A stretch of 64,000 bases of DNA. Source: Pseudopyrenochaeta lycopersici (Eukaryota; Ascomycota; Dothideomycetes; Pleosporales; Pseudopyrenochaetaceae). The stretch is from positions 1 to 64,000 of the forward strand of contig NHZP01000035.1 of the NCBI GenBank assembly GCA_003313425.1, written 5' to 3'. The notes under the pieces were generated by a model, which worked only from the letters and a program-made list of their open reading frames with translations, had not been told where the DNA came from and made no database searches. Position numbers and translations under genes: made by a program. Of the stretch, positions 48,368 to 60,402 are shown piece by piece; within the stretch, counting starts at the first letter, position 1, and each line of letters opens with the position of its first letter.

Positions 48368-51206
48368 CGTGGAGAAGAAAGCTAGGATGGTGGAACAACA
48401 GAATAGCGTGTGCCTTAGTCAGAGAGTGTCAGTCGAAAATAAAGGCGGTGGAGGAGTAGCAGTAATTATACAGGTGGGTTTTGTTAGTGTCCTTAGCCAA
48501 AGTCGTAGGAGGCCGTGGCTTACCCAAGACCTGGAACTTACGTGGACTATAATGTTGCCATTGTGAGTGAAGGTCGGGCTTGGCTACTACTGAGAACTGT
48601 CTCCAACGGCTGCCATATGCAGCATTCGGTTCAGAGGCGAAAGTCCACTAAGCTCACAACCAAAAGCATCATCCTAGTGTAATGAGCTTTGCATCAGAGG
48701 TGGTCCGGGCGAGGACGAGGGGGCGTTGCCGGCCCTCGTGAACTACACGCCAGGCACCAGTGTCTAGGTGTGGCTCTTGCAAGATGTCGCCCCAGAGTAG
48801 GCAGGGATAAAGCGCCATCTCGGACGTACTCCAAAGAAGTATGCACGGTAGGTCCTGTTTCAGCATGCAGAAGGTGACAGGGCAATGTGCTGCATGCTGA
48901 CAGGAACCGCGTTGGTGCATCTGAGCTTGACGATGATGACAGGTCGTATACAAATCAGAATGTGGCTCAAGCCTCATGCGTTTTTGGTTGCGTGTATCAA
49001 GCACATGGATGGTTTAGTTGTACGGAACTGCCAGCCTTTGTTCTGCCGGATCGATTGCAAGCAATGGCAGAGCAGCGACAAGGTGCGAAGCTGAGAGATC
49101 AGCACTTCTTCTACGCGCTCAGTGGCAGTAGTGAGAAAGATCAACTACTGTTAGCCAGGCATTGTGGGCTAGGTGAGTGACGGGATCCTCTTCGCGGAGA
49201 AGGCTTGAAAGACGTCCGCAGAGCAGATATGGAAGTAGGCGGCTGGGGCCGAAGCGCCAGTACCCAGGGCATCACAGTACCTGGAAACTGTGATACTACT
49301 GCAAGCCCATCTAGGAGGCGTGAGCCGATGATCAGTACAGCTAGTGGCGCAGTTTGGTGAGTGTGTCGAGGGAACCCTAGCGTGGGAGCTGTTTTTAGAG
49401 CGGGGCTGGAATGCTTGCTCCTTTTTCGCTCCAGCTGCCTCGTCTCGCACAGAGGGCGACATCGGCGACAGCACGGTTGTCGCGATGAGAGGAATTGCTT
49501 GTGTGTTACTCTACAGCTTTGCTCATGCTGGCCAGTGAGCTTGATCGTCGCGCTTGTCGTGTGCGCTCAAATGTCATCTGAAGATGACGCACAGACGTCC
49601 CACTTCGGTGACCAAGGTTGCGTCGTTTGAGAGAATCGGGTAATATTTGCAATCGACGAAAGCCCACAGATTGAAGACACTCCTGGTAAGAGGCCTGTTG
49701 TTTCTAGCATTACTAGGCCGTAGACAGCCATGTCGACTAGTCAGCGAATTCCCGGATCCGACCGCTCTGTGCCACAACATCTTGACTCAGAGAGCAAGAT
49801 CCGGAGGTGACCAGTATTTCCATAATTTTATGATAAGCTCACTGGGCTCAAGAATTCGCGAGACTAGCAATAACAGCTCACTTCTCCCACGCGTGCCCTT
49901 GACCGGGCTTGCGGGCCCCAAGAGAGTCTCGAGACACTGATGAATAGACCATAAATACAAAGTGCCAGAGATCGTGAAACATGGCTTCACTCCCCAACAC
50001 ATTATTGGATACGGCTGTCAGATGCGGTGAACCAAGTTGAGCCTGAGGGATGTCTAGTGATCGAGGCGTTTGGGTCTGTTGCTGTATAAGCAAGCTAAGC
50101 AGGTGAGCCAAGTATGTCAACGGAGCTCCTAAAACTTTTGCTTTTCCCGTTGAGGCAGTGGCCAAACACTTGCAGCTAATCAAGTCATGTTCAACAGTTG
50201 ATATGTAGTTTAGAGATATTATGCCCTTTACTTGTTCGAGAGGCATGTGGCGAGCTTAGTATCGAGTTCTATTAATGAGTTGAACCGGAGTGAACGTTCT
50301 CGGACCAATTGATCTCGCCGTCGTAAGTAGATATCAGAACCTGGTGATAAAAATAAAATAGAAGTTCGGTATTGAAAGAGCTTGTGTCGAACATTCCTGA
50401 GTTTGCGAAAAGATTGGTCAAGATGTGGAAGTACCCACTACCAAACTCAGTCATTGGTCGCGCGCCGAGCATTTTGAAACAAACAATTGATTATAAATGT
50501 TTAGCCTCTTCTCAGGGGCTTTTATTCTGGTTGATTACTTGTTTGTAGTGGACAGCTTACCAGGTCCCTTTAGGCTCGTGTGGCGGCATACATGTTAAAG
50601 TTTCACAGCCTGCGGAAGTCCTCGATTACACATCAAATGTCATACTTGAAACTATTGTTTCAAGTGAAATAGTACAAAAGGACATGTGCGGGAAAGGGGC
50701 CGTTGTGGAAGGATCACATGGGCGTGCTATTGACGAAATATGCCACGCTTGGTATACTTTGAAAGCCAATGTCTTTCCACCACCAGGAACACCAGTATGG
50801 AAGAGGAAGAAAAATACCAGAGATCAGGGGATGCATATGTGGGCTAAGCAATATAGTGAACCGGTTTGGTAAACCTGCGACGGCGCATTGGGCTCGGTGA
50901 TGTACGTCGGGGTTGCTAGAGGCAGCCTCAATTTGTAGTTCCTACCAATAAAAGCATCTTTCTAGGAGGAATGAAGATGGACTGATGACAATGCACCAAG
51001 GCCATTGAATATGCAATACCATATAGACCGCAGCGTGATGGAGCATGGAAGCGATGCAAATAGCCAAAGTGACGGTTTGTGGAATGCAACAGAAGATGAA
51101 CTAGCGCGTCTGCAGCCTAGATCATCGCGTAGCGCACCCGCCGCGCTTCTTCATCCCACATGTTCACTTTGACTCAGTCTTCATCACATATCCTATCTCT
51201 CTCTGG
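48368..51206. other. 2.8-kb region without a supported gene
   Basis: Includes the promoter of the Zn2Cys6 gene and of the downstream kinase gene. Only short overlapping open frames are present, none recognised. Confidence 0.5.
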
Positions 51207-52048
51207 ATGTTTTCAGAAGCAATGGATCTATCCGAGACGAGCACGTACTATCCCGGAAGATTTCTTGCGGAAGGCTCCATGCCGGGTGACTCGTCTACTC
51301 CTCCTGATTTGCTTATCCTTAACCAACCAATCGCTCACTTTGCTGCCTTTTCTCGTCTATGGGAGCACACTTGCTATCGTATATGCGCCGATGGAGGGGC
51401 CAACAGGCTCTTCGACATGTTTCAGGGCGACTTGGTTACACAGCGAGAGCATTATGTGAGCTGGATTGGAGCGGCATTGGGTCTGGTAGATGTGCTGATA
51501 ATAGCAAACAGTTACCAGACGTCATTCATGGAGACCTTGATTCTCTAAGAGACGATGTGAAGAAGTACTATGAGACACATGGAGTAGAGGTGTCTCAAGA
51601 TGGTGACCAGTACAGCACAGACTTTGGCAAGACTATGCAGAAAATATCTTCGAGAGTAGCTTCTGCATCGTTGCAAGATGTGCTAGTGCTTGGAACGCTT
51701 GGAGGAAGAGTCGATCAAGGGCTTGGGCTGCTGCATGAGATGGTGAGAGAAGAGACGAAACATGCAAATCTTCGGCTATGGCTCTTTTCGGAATCGAGCC
51801 TCTCCTTCATTCTTCGAAGCAGGCATAATGCTGTGCGAGGGCTCCAGTCGAGTCAGGTGTTTACGGAGAATGTTGGACTGGTGCCTATATATGGAGCCGC
51901 GGTTATCACAACGGTTGGGCTGGAGTGGGATGTAAGGGAGTGGGAGACGCAGATGGGTGGTCAAGTCAGTACCAGCAACCACGTCAAAGCAAACGATGTC
52001 GAAGTGGAGACGAACGCGCCGATTCTTTTCACCATTGAAAGAGCATGA
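51207..52048 (+). CDS. THI80: Thiamine pyrophosphokinase
   Basis: Transfers pyrophosphate from ATP to thiamine to make thiamine diphosphate (EC 2.7.6.2), in the cytosol. Exons are 51207-51455 and 51512-52048, intron 56 bp, giving 261 residues. Motifs: ICADGGANRLFD (nucleotide/Mg side), then LPDVIHGDLDSLRDD directly after the splice, and QDGDQYSTDFGK, which are the conserved catalytic segments. VLVLGTLGGRVDQGLG and a C-terminal thiamine-binding beta domain follow. The start could be the second Met at 51222; an out-of-frame ATG at 51160 precedes it, so the true transcript start matters. Followed in tandem by the KRE6/SKN1 homologue. Confidence 0.95.
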
Positions 52049-53120
52049 TTGGGGGCAGGACAAGGGTGGTAAAGCGGACGGGTAGCATCAAGGACTAGGG
52101 AGGCTTTGGCGCGAGCGGTGGCAGCTCCATGGGAGCTCCCTGTGACGGGATGAGGGCTTCCACTAACGGCCCGCAAGTGGTTGTAATTTTTGTGATGCAG
52201 CATTGAAACAAAAAAGTCGGAGGTTGCGGGCGCTGCTTTGGGGACCAGCATTAGTGGCGGGGGTGGAGGAGACAAGGTTGAGTGGCATAGTGCCATTTGT
52301 AGTGATTCTCGACATGGTCAATGCAAAACATGCGGTGTTGTTGGCAATGGCGATCCGAGGCTGTGTAGGTGGTTGGGGTCGCTGGAAGCATCATGGATCG
52401 GAGGCAGGTCCATGGCGAGATTACCGTGGTGCCGAGCATGGTTGACGATAAACCAGCAAGTAGCGGCAGGGGCGGCGTGCTTGTGGGAGCCCAAGATAAG
52501 CGGCCGAAACCTTGGACGAAGGATTTTGAAATTTGGCGACGGTGAAATTGCAGCACCCCGGGCGCGGCCGTTTGCGACAGATGCAGCAGACAGGAGCAGC
52601 GAGCCGATATTGTTCTTTGCTCGAAACGGCGCGCGATGCTGGTGCGCAAAGAGCCCGGGGGGGTGATTGGCTGGATAGCGGGTGAGGTGGGTTCACCACC
52701 CATTGTGCTATCGATGCTTGTCTCTGTTGGGCAATCACCCAACAAAACCGCGCCTCCGCGCCTTGGTTCTCGTAGTTCTGCTGCTACTTTTCCACGCCCG
52801 TCACTGGACTCTTGGGGGTCTTTTCGCTCGCTCACCCAGCCTGCCTGCCTGCTGTCGTCGCTTGGACGCCTCTGGCTGTACCAATAACTGCATCCCCCAT
52901 ATCGTGAGTGCTGTCGTCCCACGCCAAGCACAGTGCACTGAAGCCGTCGTCATTCCAGCACCAGCGCCAGCACCAGCAGCAACGCCAGCACCAGCAGCAC
53001 CACCTCGATGCCATAGACGGGCCGGAGAAACTCGCCAGCCGCCCGGTCACTACACCTCCAAACTGCTGTGGAGAAGCAGCTGGGGTGCAGCGCGACTCGC
53101 TCGCTAAAACTGTGGGCACA
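52049..53120. other. Leader/promoter region of the KRE6/SKN1 homologue
   Basis: GC-rich, about 1.07 kb. A CAG/CCAG-rich simple repeat lies at about 52958-53005. An open frame runs into the gene from 52908, but that position is GTG, and the first in-frame ATG is 53121. Confidence 0.6.
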
Positions 53121-55520
53121 ATGGCTCCACTGCAGAGAGCGGCGTCGCACGCCTCGTCGCGATACTCGGCCGCTGCGGGCGATGTCGAGCAATGTGGGCG
53201 CTCGTCGAGCAGCCTGAATGCCGAGAAGGTCGCTGCTTCCCTTCGCGGAACAGCGACGGAAGGCGCGACCCAGGACGCCCGCAAGAGGGCCTCCAACGGC
53301 AGCCGCGACTCGGCCTCTGAGGTTGACTTTGACTTTGGCCTGCAACAGCCCGCGGTGCCGCAGCAGGAGCAGCTGCAACAGCCCTCGCCCCTCTCGCCCT
53401 TGAATCCGACCACTTCTCTCTCAACACATAGCAGTGCGAGCTCCGACCCCAGGCCGCTGCACGCCGCTGCCGACGACGCCCAGGCCACGGCCAACCGCCC
53501 CAAGACTGCAACAGACAAGCGGAATCAATGGCGCCCACCGCCTCGCCCCTCGTTACGGCGGCCCCAGAACAAAAGCACCCCCGACCTGACCAGTCTGGCC
53601 CTGCGTTCGCCGGGTACGCCCTTGACCCTCCAAGACCTGGGCACCGACTACACCCGATACTTCAACCCCTTCTCAGACAGCGCGAGAACACCCAGCGCAA
53701 GAAGCTCCTTCTCGGAGCACCGGTCATCCACCACCAGACTGCCATTGCTCGCTGGAGCCACCACGCCCCTGGCCACGCCGCATCCAGCCAATCCATTCCT
53801 CACCCCCAATGCTTCGACAACAAAGCTCAACACCCTGTACGACCCGGAGAAGAATCTGTCTTTTGTCGACGATCGCCTGGCCGCTCCTTATGAGGAAAAG
53901 GGCATGGCGGCCTGGCCCTTGATTGGCGACCAGGAGGAGGCAGACGATGAGATGCACATGCCGCACCCAGACGACGACATCAAATACAAGCCGAAAATGA
54001 GCGATCACTTTACACGCGACAGCATCGTCTCCACAATTGGCCTCTGCGTCATGGTCTTTGGCCTCCTCTTTGTCTTTATCGCGCTTCCCGTCCTCTCCGC
54101 CGTCGGTATCATCGACTACAACTCCTCCTTTGGCGTTCCCCTGAGCATGCTTCCGAGTCCCTACAAACCCCAGGCCTGGGCTACCGTCAATGACAAGGCA
54201 TATCCTTTCCTGCAGAACATTCGCAAAGGCCTGATCGACCCGGACACACCAACCGCGGCAATGACCAAGAAGGGCGAATTTGGTGACGAATACAAGCTAG
54301 TCTTCAGCGACGAGTTCAACCAGAATAACCGCACTTTCTACGAAGGAGATGATCCCTACTTCTTTGCCGGCGATTTTTGGTATGGCGCGACCAAAGACCT
54401 GGAGTGGTACGATCCGGATGCCGTGACCACCTACGACGGTACCCTCGAGTTACGTTTAGACAAGTTCATCAATCACGGCCTCAACTTTCGGTCGGGCATG
54501 CTGAACAGCTGGAACCATCTTTGCTTCAAGGGTGGCATCTTCGAAGTGTCCGTGTCTCTACCAGGACCAGGAGGTGTTCCAGGTCTTTGGCCTGGCGCGT
54601 GGACCATGGGGAACCTAGGCCGACCAGGCTACTTGAGCACAACAGATGGCATGTGGCCCTACACGTACCAGGCTTGCGATATCGGGATTACTCCCAACCA
54701 GTCCAGTTCCGACGGCTTGTCCAACTTGCCAGGGCAGCGCCTGCCATCTTGCACATGCCCCGGGGAGGATCACCCGACTCCCGGTACCGGAAGAGGCGCA
54801 CCTGAGATTGATATTATTGAGGTTGGAGCTACGTACCCACCGCACAATATGCCCATCGCCACACAGAGTTTCCAAGTGGCGCCCTTTGATGTTTATTGGT
54901 ATCCCAACTACAACTTTACAGCCTTTCCTGATTACAGTGTAAGTTGGTACAACGGCTATACCGGTGGCCCATACCAGCAGGCCATCTCCGCTACCACTAA
55001 TCTGAACAAAAATTGGTTTGATGGACAACAGTATCAGCGTTATTCGTTCGAGTATGTACCTGGCGAAGGCGAGGATTCCTTCATCAGCTGGAAAGTTGGT
55101 GACCAGACCATGTTCATGATGGATGGTCGTGCCATTGGACCCAACGGCAACGTTCAAGCCCGACAGGTCTCTGAAGAGCCCATGTCGCTGATTCTCAATT
55201 TGGGTATCAGTAACAGCTGGACATGGATTGATTGGGAACACTTGATCTTCCCTGCAGTCATGCGTGTCGATTACGTGCGCTGGTACCAGAAGGAGGGCGA
55301 AGAAATGGTTACTTGTGACCCTCCAGGGTTTGAGACGACGCAATACATCAAGGACCATAAAAATGCGTACACTAACCCAAACTTCACGGTACGGTCCGCC
55401 CCGTCCCCCCCCCCCCCCCCCCCCCACAACCCTACCCTGCAACTTGTCACTAACTCTGTGCAGCAATGGGATCAGACCGGCCATGCATGGCCAAAGCACA
55501 AACTCAACAGCCAATGCTAA
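53121..55520 (+). CDS. SKN1: KRE6/SKN1-type beta-glucan synthesis protein (GH16)
   Basis: Type II membrane protein of the secretory path needed for cell-wall beta-1,6-glucan in yeast. Exons are 53121-55388 and 55464-55520, intron 75 bp, giving 774 residues. A Ser/Pro-rich cytoplasmic N-terminus of about 290 residues precedes one membrane helix (GLCVMVFGLLFVFIALPVL) and a lumenal SKN1/GH16 domain. The latter has DEFNQNNRTF, GLWPGAWTMGNLGRPGY and the GH16 acidic motif EIDIIE (about 54804). The C-terminus after the splice reads NPNFTQWDQTGHAWPK. The intron contains 21 Cs and happens to have no stop and a length divisible by three, so an unspliced frame also stays open; family conservation supports splicing. 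KRE6 versus SKN1 cannot be separated here. Confidence 0.95.
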   Translation: MAPLQRAASHASSRYSAAAGDVEQCGRSSSSLNAEKVAASLRGTATEGATQDARKRASNGSRDSASEVDFDFGLQQPAVPQQEQLQQPSPLSPLNPTTSLSTHSSASSDPRPLHAAADDAQATANRPKTATDKRNQWRPPPRPSLRRPQNKSTPDLTSLALRSPGTPLTLQDLGTDYTRYFNPFSDSARTPSARSSFSEHRSSTTRLPLLAGATTPLATPHPANPFLTPNASTTKLNTLYDPEKNLSFVDDRLAAPYEEKGMAAWPLIGDQEEADDEMHMPHPDDDIKYKPKMSDHFTRDSIVSTIGLCVMVFGLLFVFIALPVLSAVGIIDYNSSFGVPLSMLPSPYKPQAWATVNDKAYPFLQNIRKGLIDPDTPTAAMTKKGEFGDEYKLVFSDEFNQNNRTFYEGDDPYFFAGDFWYGATKDLEWYDPDAVTTYDGTLELRLDKFINHGLNFRSGMLNSWNHLCFKGGIFEVSVSLPGPGGVPGLWPGAWTMGNLGRPGYLSTTDGMWPYTYQACDIGITPNQSSSDGLSNLPGQRLPSCTCPGEDHPTPGTGRGAPEIDIIEVGATYPPHNMPIATQSFQVAPFDVYWYPNYNFTAFPDYSVSWYNGYTGGPYQQAISATTNLNKNWFDGQQYQRYSFEYVPGEGEDSFISWKVGDQTMFMMDGRAIGPNGNVQARQVSEEPMSLILNLGISNSWTWIDWEHLIFPAVMRVDYVRWYQKEGEEMVTCDPPGFETTQYIKDHKNAYTNPNFTVRSAPSPPPPPPHNPTLQLVTNSVQQWDQTGHAWPKHKLNSQC

Positions 55521-56489
55521 CCCTGCCATGATCCTCCTCATGAACACGAGCGCGTGTTCTACACGACTTTGAGCAACACATCATCATGATAACATATTTT
55601 GGCGGCATACATATTTGGAACGGCGTAAATGACCACACTAGATCATGGGGTTAAGGGAAGGGGGTCTCATGTCACGCATACGAAAAACGGCGTTTGGGCG
55701 AGTGTAAAAGGATAATATGGACGTTCGGGGCCTCCCACGTGGTTCCACTGTGTTTTGAGGATTTATGTAATTGATCAGCCTGCCGTAGTTGGGTAGCAGC
55801 ATCGCAGGCCAAAGGCGTCTTGTATAGCTAGCGTAACGTAATGTATATCTTAAGCAGATCTTGCTGCTTATCACATCGCTTGCCGCTCTATATTTGAAGA
55901 TGACATTGAGCCAATGACAACTGACCCCTTTGCTGTCGCCCGCTAACTCTCCCGCATATTGTAGTCTTGGTGCAGGCGTGTCCCAAACGGCTCTTGAAAT
56001 GCAGTCATGGGTTGCCAGCGTCACGTATCCCCACAGTTCAGACAACTTGACCCGATCATGCGAACGAGACATGAACCACTCGCACCATACCACAATCCCG
56101 CTCTATGCGAAATGCAACTCAATGTGACATGGTGCGTGCGTGGGAGTTCATGCTATTGCCCCCTCAAGCCAATGGCCTCCTGTAGCGGAGCCAAAGTTTC
56201 CCATCTTTGGATATCATCGCTTCGCCGAGCGAGCATGGTGTGCATGATTTTCCTATGTCGAGTCACTACTCAACTACATGCAAACTACCATCATCAAACC
56301 TAGGGCAATGCAAGCCACGATTTCGGTACTTGGGTATGCAAATCCCCTAAAATCTTAGGTTAGTAAGGTCCGAAATCTAAGATGTCGTTGAGCGACGTCA
56401 GTGATATATCCCTTTCTATTCTCTTCTCTTCATTATAATCTTCGTAGCAGCAATTCTCATTTCGGTTTACTTTTCTCTGAAACACTAGT
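55521..56489. other. Intergenic between KRE6/SKN1 homologue and GH5 relic
   Basis: About 1 kb with short open frames only. No recognisable gene or repeat. Confidence 0.55.
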
Positions 56490-57727
56490 AGTCTTTAGCG
56501 TAGTCGTCGCTGCGCTGCTGGTCAGGCAAAATGCAGCTCAAATAGTGTATGCGGGGTGTCAATTCTGGTATTGGATGTGTTCTGGATTGAAATCACAAAA
56601 CATGGCGAGTTCGGCCAACAGAACCTTCCGGGAACTTTCGGTGTAGATCACCAATGCATAAACAAGTCATGCATTGACTTCTTTCTCCAAGCAGGTGTCA
56701 ACACAATCAGAATTCCGTTCTTGCTGGTCGGTCTTGTTATTCCAACGAAGAAAATTCCCTATATCAGTTCTGAAAAGTGACAGGAACGCATTTGCCCACT
56801 CGAGACCGGCTTAGGGAGTACCTTCAATGAAACCTATCTCTTCGAGTTTGAGGAAGTAGTGACCCATGTCACTGCGCAAGGCGGATATGTCGTTCTAGAT
56901 GCACACAATTACATGCGTAAGCGCAAACCTGTATCCTTTTCTTGTTATCCGTTTGTGAGTACAACACACCAGATACGGAATCTGCAACGACCGGAAACCT
57001 AGCCACTTTCTGGACCGAACTCTTAACGCGTTTCGTGACAAACCCGAACGTTATTTCGGCATCATGAACGAACCACACGACATGCCCACCGCTCTCGTCC
57101 TGCAAAATAACCAAGCAATGATCGACGCCATTCGGAAAACAGGCGCTCAGCAACTCATATCGGCCCCAGCAATGAATTCTTCGGCGCACAGAGATGGCTG
57201 AACCGGACGTGTAATGACAAAGCGCTAGAATGTACGCCAAACTCAGATCTGATGATGCAGGTTGTTGATCCGTTGGAAAATTTTGCATTCGATATGCACT
57301 TGTACTTTGACAAAGACATTTCTGGGACACACGAAGAATGTACGTTTGCTACCCCTTCTAGCCTCCTTCAGTAACACGGTGGCTCCAAGAAAATCATTAT
57401 ACCGCCTTCATATCCGAGTTTGGTGCAGGACCAAATCCTACTTGTTTTGAAACCCTCAACAATACCATCACACAGCTAGAAACATTTTCGCCGTTTGTTG
57501 GCTGGACGTATTGGCCTGCAGGTCCACTTTGGGGCGACTACTTTTTAAGTGTAGAACCGAATGAGGGACCACAGGCAAATTCCACGTGGCTTGAAGTGTT
57601 GGAGCCTCATGTAAATAGTTACCAACCATTGGTGAGGTGTGGGACTAGTACAATTTCGAGAAAACATGTAATGGCGGCGGGGGGAAGTGGGATGAACGGG
57701 TGTGGTGGGATAAATCTACCTAGCTAA
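56490..57727 (+). pseudogene. GH5 glucanase/cellulase pseudogene with several frameshifts
   Basis: Plus-strand segments in changing frames add up to a secreted GH5 enzyme. GEFGQQNLPGTFGVDHQ and INKSCIDFFLQAGVNTIRIPF (56600-56726) come first, then an intron (about 56727-56783), then ERICPLETGLGSTFNETYL and GGYVVLDAHNYM. GIMNEPHDMPTA carries the acid/base Glu (about 57060), and DPLENFAFDMHLYFDKD and AFISEFGAG the nucleophile Glu (about 57415). GWTYWPAGPLWGDYF and the stop at 57727 follow. The frame must change near 56580, 57045, 57170 and 57360, the middle two fitting single-base losses. Both catalytic residues survive, so decay is recent or the assembly has errors. No RIP stops are seen. Confidence 0.82.
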
Positions 57728-57876
57728 TTGCTGACTGGTAGGGCAAGATTTAACAACGCTACGCTTTCCCTGCCCGACGCCCTGTAAAATGAATCATTTA
57801 AGTTCCAAGTCCCTCACGTGTACGAAAAAAATCGCTGAAAGAGGGTTGTCGCTCTCGTTAATCATGATAGTGCTCC

Positions 57877-59182
57877 TCACCTGTACAATAAGTCCTCTAC
57901 CTTCTCCGCAATAGCCAGACTACTTGTCAACCCCGGGCTCTCAATCGCCAAAAGGTTCACAAAACCCTCAAACCCCTCCTCCTTTGCAATATAGAAATCC
58001 TGGAAGTTTTTCCCACTCGTTGCAGCCAATTTGCCTAGCTTTGGTCTGATGCCTACATAATCTGGTTGTATGGCATCTCTATCGATGCCTGGAAGATACG
58101 TTTGGATATCGTCTATTGCAGCCCCAAGGTTCCTGACATTAGGCGCGTAATCATTGGGGTCGTCGGTCCATTCCACATCCGGACCGAAGCGTATTCGCCC
58201 ACTAAGGTCGAGCGTGAGGTGCGTACCTAGACCGCCATGTCCTGTTACTGGTGCTGGATAGATGAGGGTGGTTGGACGTGGCCTGCTTAGACTATAAGAA
58301 AAGTAGGACCCTTTCGCATAGAACGCTTTCCTGTGCTTTTCTTCTGGTAATATCATGTTCGATATTGACACTGCTGCTAGCCCTGCCGAGTTGATGAGTG
58401 TCTCAACTGATATCGTCGTCTCCTCGCCGTCGAGACTCGTAGTCGTGATCTCCCATCCTCCTCTACCAGAATCAATGGGATTGATTGATGTAACGAGACT
58501 CTTGAACGCGCATATTCCGCCTTTGTCTTCAAAATCACCTTCTAGAAATTGCATGAGACCGTGTGAATCAACGATACCCGTGGAAGGACTCTCGAGCACA
58601 CCAGCTTCGGCACGAACCTCTGGCTCCCGCCTCTTTGCTTCTTCCTTAGTGATAAATTTGGTTGGTACGCCGATGCTGGTAGCAAAATCATGAATTCGCT
58701 GTAGAGCGTCCATTTGTGTTGCATCCTGAGCCACTATCCATTTCCCTGTGTTTCGGTGGCCTATGGCGTGTTGTTTGCAGAGCTCATACATCATATTCTT
58801 GCCCCTGAGACATAGCCTGGTCTTTAGTGAATCCGCGCCATAATATAGGCCCGCGTGGATGACCTATATTCTGTATCAGCTTCGGCATTGTAACAAATCG
58901 TTTAAGATAGGATCCTGTTAACATGGGTTCTAGATCTTGTCACTGCGTTAATCTCACCTCACTGTTTCGCGAGCTAGTCTCTGTCCCCACTGATCCATGC
59001 TTTTCGATGAGTATAGTAGACGCGCCATCCCTTGCTTGAAGTCTCCTTGCTATCGCCAGTCCAACCACACCGGCGCCTATTACAGCATGGGTGAAGTCAG
59101 ACGCCTTCTTTATCCTTGTCGAAAAGGGCCTTTTGAGTTGAGCGCGGGATGTAAACCGCGAACTGGCAGACACCGAAAACAT
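57877..59182 (-). CDS. L-2-hydroxyglutarate dehydrogenase-like FAD oxidoreductase
   Basis: FAD-dependent enzyme of the DAO family, expected to oxidise L-2-hydroxyglutarate to 2-oxoglutarate in mitochondria. Exon 1 is 59182-58958, the intron 58864-58957 (94 bp), exon 2 58863-57877, giving 403 residues. The start [20 protein letters not shown] resembles a mitochondrial presequence (Ser/Arg-rich, no acids). The dinucleotide motif [16 protein letters not shown] follows, then [15 protein letters not shown] across the splice, a conserved L2HGDH segment. [21 protein letters not shown] and [20 protein letters not shown] are near the C-terminus. An in-frame upstream Met at 59269 is possible but would hide the presequence. 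It is divergent from the NUDIX gene. Confidence 0.9.
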
Positions 59183-59757
59183 GGCAAAGAAATTTGAAAG
59201 TGCCGAGTAATGAGGCAATGCCGTCTCACAGTTTTGAGATGGGGCAATTGCAAAGTGTAGATAGACCACGGCTCTAATGAGTCGAGAGAAGTAGTGAATT
59301 AGATGTTAGGTGCGTTTGTTGTCTTAAAGGTTGACGCTTGTCAGCCATATGCTGCTTTTCTGGATGACGTCTCGGAAATCGCTTTGAGCGCTAGCCTGAT
59401 CGCACTTCTATTCGTTACCTGTAAATGATTCTACGGTCGAAAAATCCTACCATTTAATGACTCTCGCGTTTAAAACCATCACAAGAGTATAAAAAGGTGA
59501 CTGTAGTGAGGAAAGATTTGTTGGATTCCTTAGCAGCCTGGTCAGTCTCACTGCGGCTTCTGGCCTTCCTCCGGCAACGTTATCGGACATGGATTGTCCG
59601 ACCTCGCCGACAACCCAACTGCTGCACGCGAACTAAATTTTACGAGAATCAGCACACAAGGAATATCGCGCACAGTATCCACGGTGTATACAAAGTCCGG
59701 CCATAATATTCGCTGCGTTGTCGCATCACCGATTGTCGAAGAGTCAACAGAGTCATC
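59183..59757. promoter_or_regulatory. Divergent promoter region, FAD oxidoreductase / NUDIX hydrolase
   Basis: 575 bp between the two start codons. A TATAAA-like sequence (GTATAAAAAGG) is near 59487-59497 on the NUDIX side. Short open frames here are not supported as genes. Confidence 0.5.
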
Positions 59758-60402
59758 ATGGCTTCTACCCCCAAAGTTACCTCCCTCGTTGACCTCCCCT
59801 CCACAGAAGCCAAATGGATCAAGCTGCAAAAGGCTACTTACGTGGACGCTAAAGGTAAAGAGCGCGTATGGGAAATTGCGAGCCGAAAGACAACCGGCAA
59901 AGCTGGTATTGATGCAGTCGCTATGGGCAATATCATCTACCATCCCTCCAAGGCGCCCTCAACGATTGTTGTTATACAGTTCCGCCCTCCCGTCAAGGCG
60001 TTCACGATTGAATGGCCAGCGGGCCTAATTGACGCCGATGAGACACCTGAGGAAGCTGCAGTCCGCGAACTTCGCGAAGAGACGGGCTATCAAGGCAAGG
60101 TTATCTCTACGTCACCGGCAGTGGCTGCGGATCCAGGTATGACGAGCGCAAACCTGTGTTTGGTCATGGTAGAGATCCATCTGGAAGAGAACGACCCAGA
60201 ACCAGAACAGCACCTTGACGAAGGCGAAGAAATCCAGCGTGTCAACATTCCACTAGCGGAGCTTTATGATCGTTTGGAGGGATTCTCGAAGGAAGGGTAT
60301 GTCATCGCGGCGAAATTGTATCATTGGGCCGCTGGTGTGCAGTACGCGATTGACCACCCGGAGTTGTTCAAGAAACTGGGAAAGGATGGCGCAGAATTCT
60401 AG
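59758..60402 (+). CDS. YSA1: NUDIX ADP-ribose/ADP-sugar pyrophosphatase
   Basis: Hydrolyses ADP-ribose and related sugar nucleotides to AMP and the sugar phosphate. Single exon, 214 residues. The NUDIX box GLIDADETPEEAAVRELREE followed by TGY fits Gx5Ex7REUxEExGU at about residues 90-112. The N-terminus (WIKLQKATYVDAKGKERVWE) and AVAADPGMTSANL match the ADPRase/Ysa1 type. The ATG is in context ATCATGG; no upstream exon is required. It is transcribed away from the FAD oxidoreductase and toward the chitin synthase. Confidence 0.94.
   Translation: MASTPKVTSLVDLPSTEAKWIKLQKATYVDAKGKERVWEIASRKTTGKAGIDAVAMGNIIYHPSKAPSTIVVIQFRPPVKAFTIEWPAGLIDADETPEEAAVRELREETGYQGKVISTSPAVAADPGMTSANLCLVMVEIHLEENDPEPEQHLDEGEEIQRVNIPLAELYDRLEGFSKEGYVIAAKLYHWAAGVQYAIDHPELFKKLGKDGAEF

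Noticed and set aside
52908..53120. Longer N-terminus for the KRE6/SKN1 homologue
   Set aside because: The upstream in-frame first codon is GTG, and the added segment is a Gln/His simple repeat; the first ATG is at 53121.
54615..55547. 310-codon minus-strand frame over the KRE6/SKN1 homologue
   Set aside because: Antisense shadow; the plus strand has conserved GH16 motifs.
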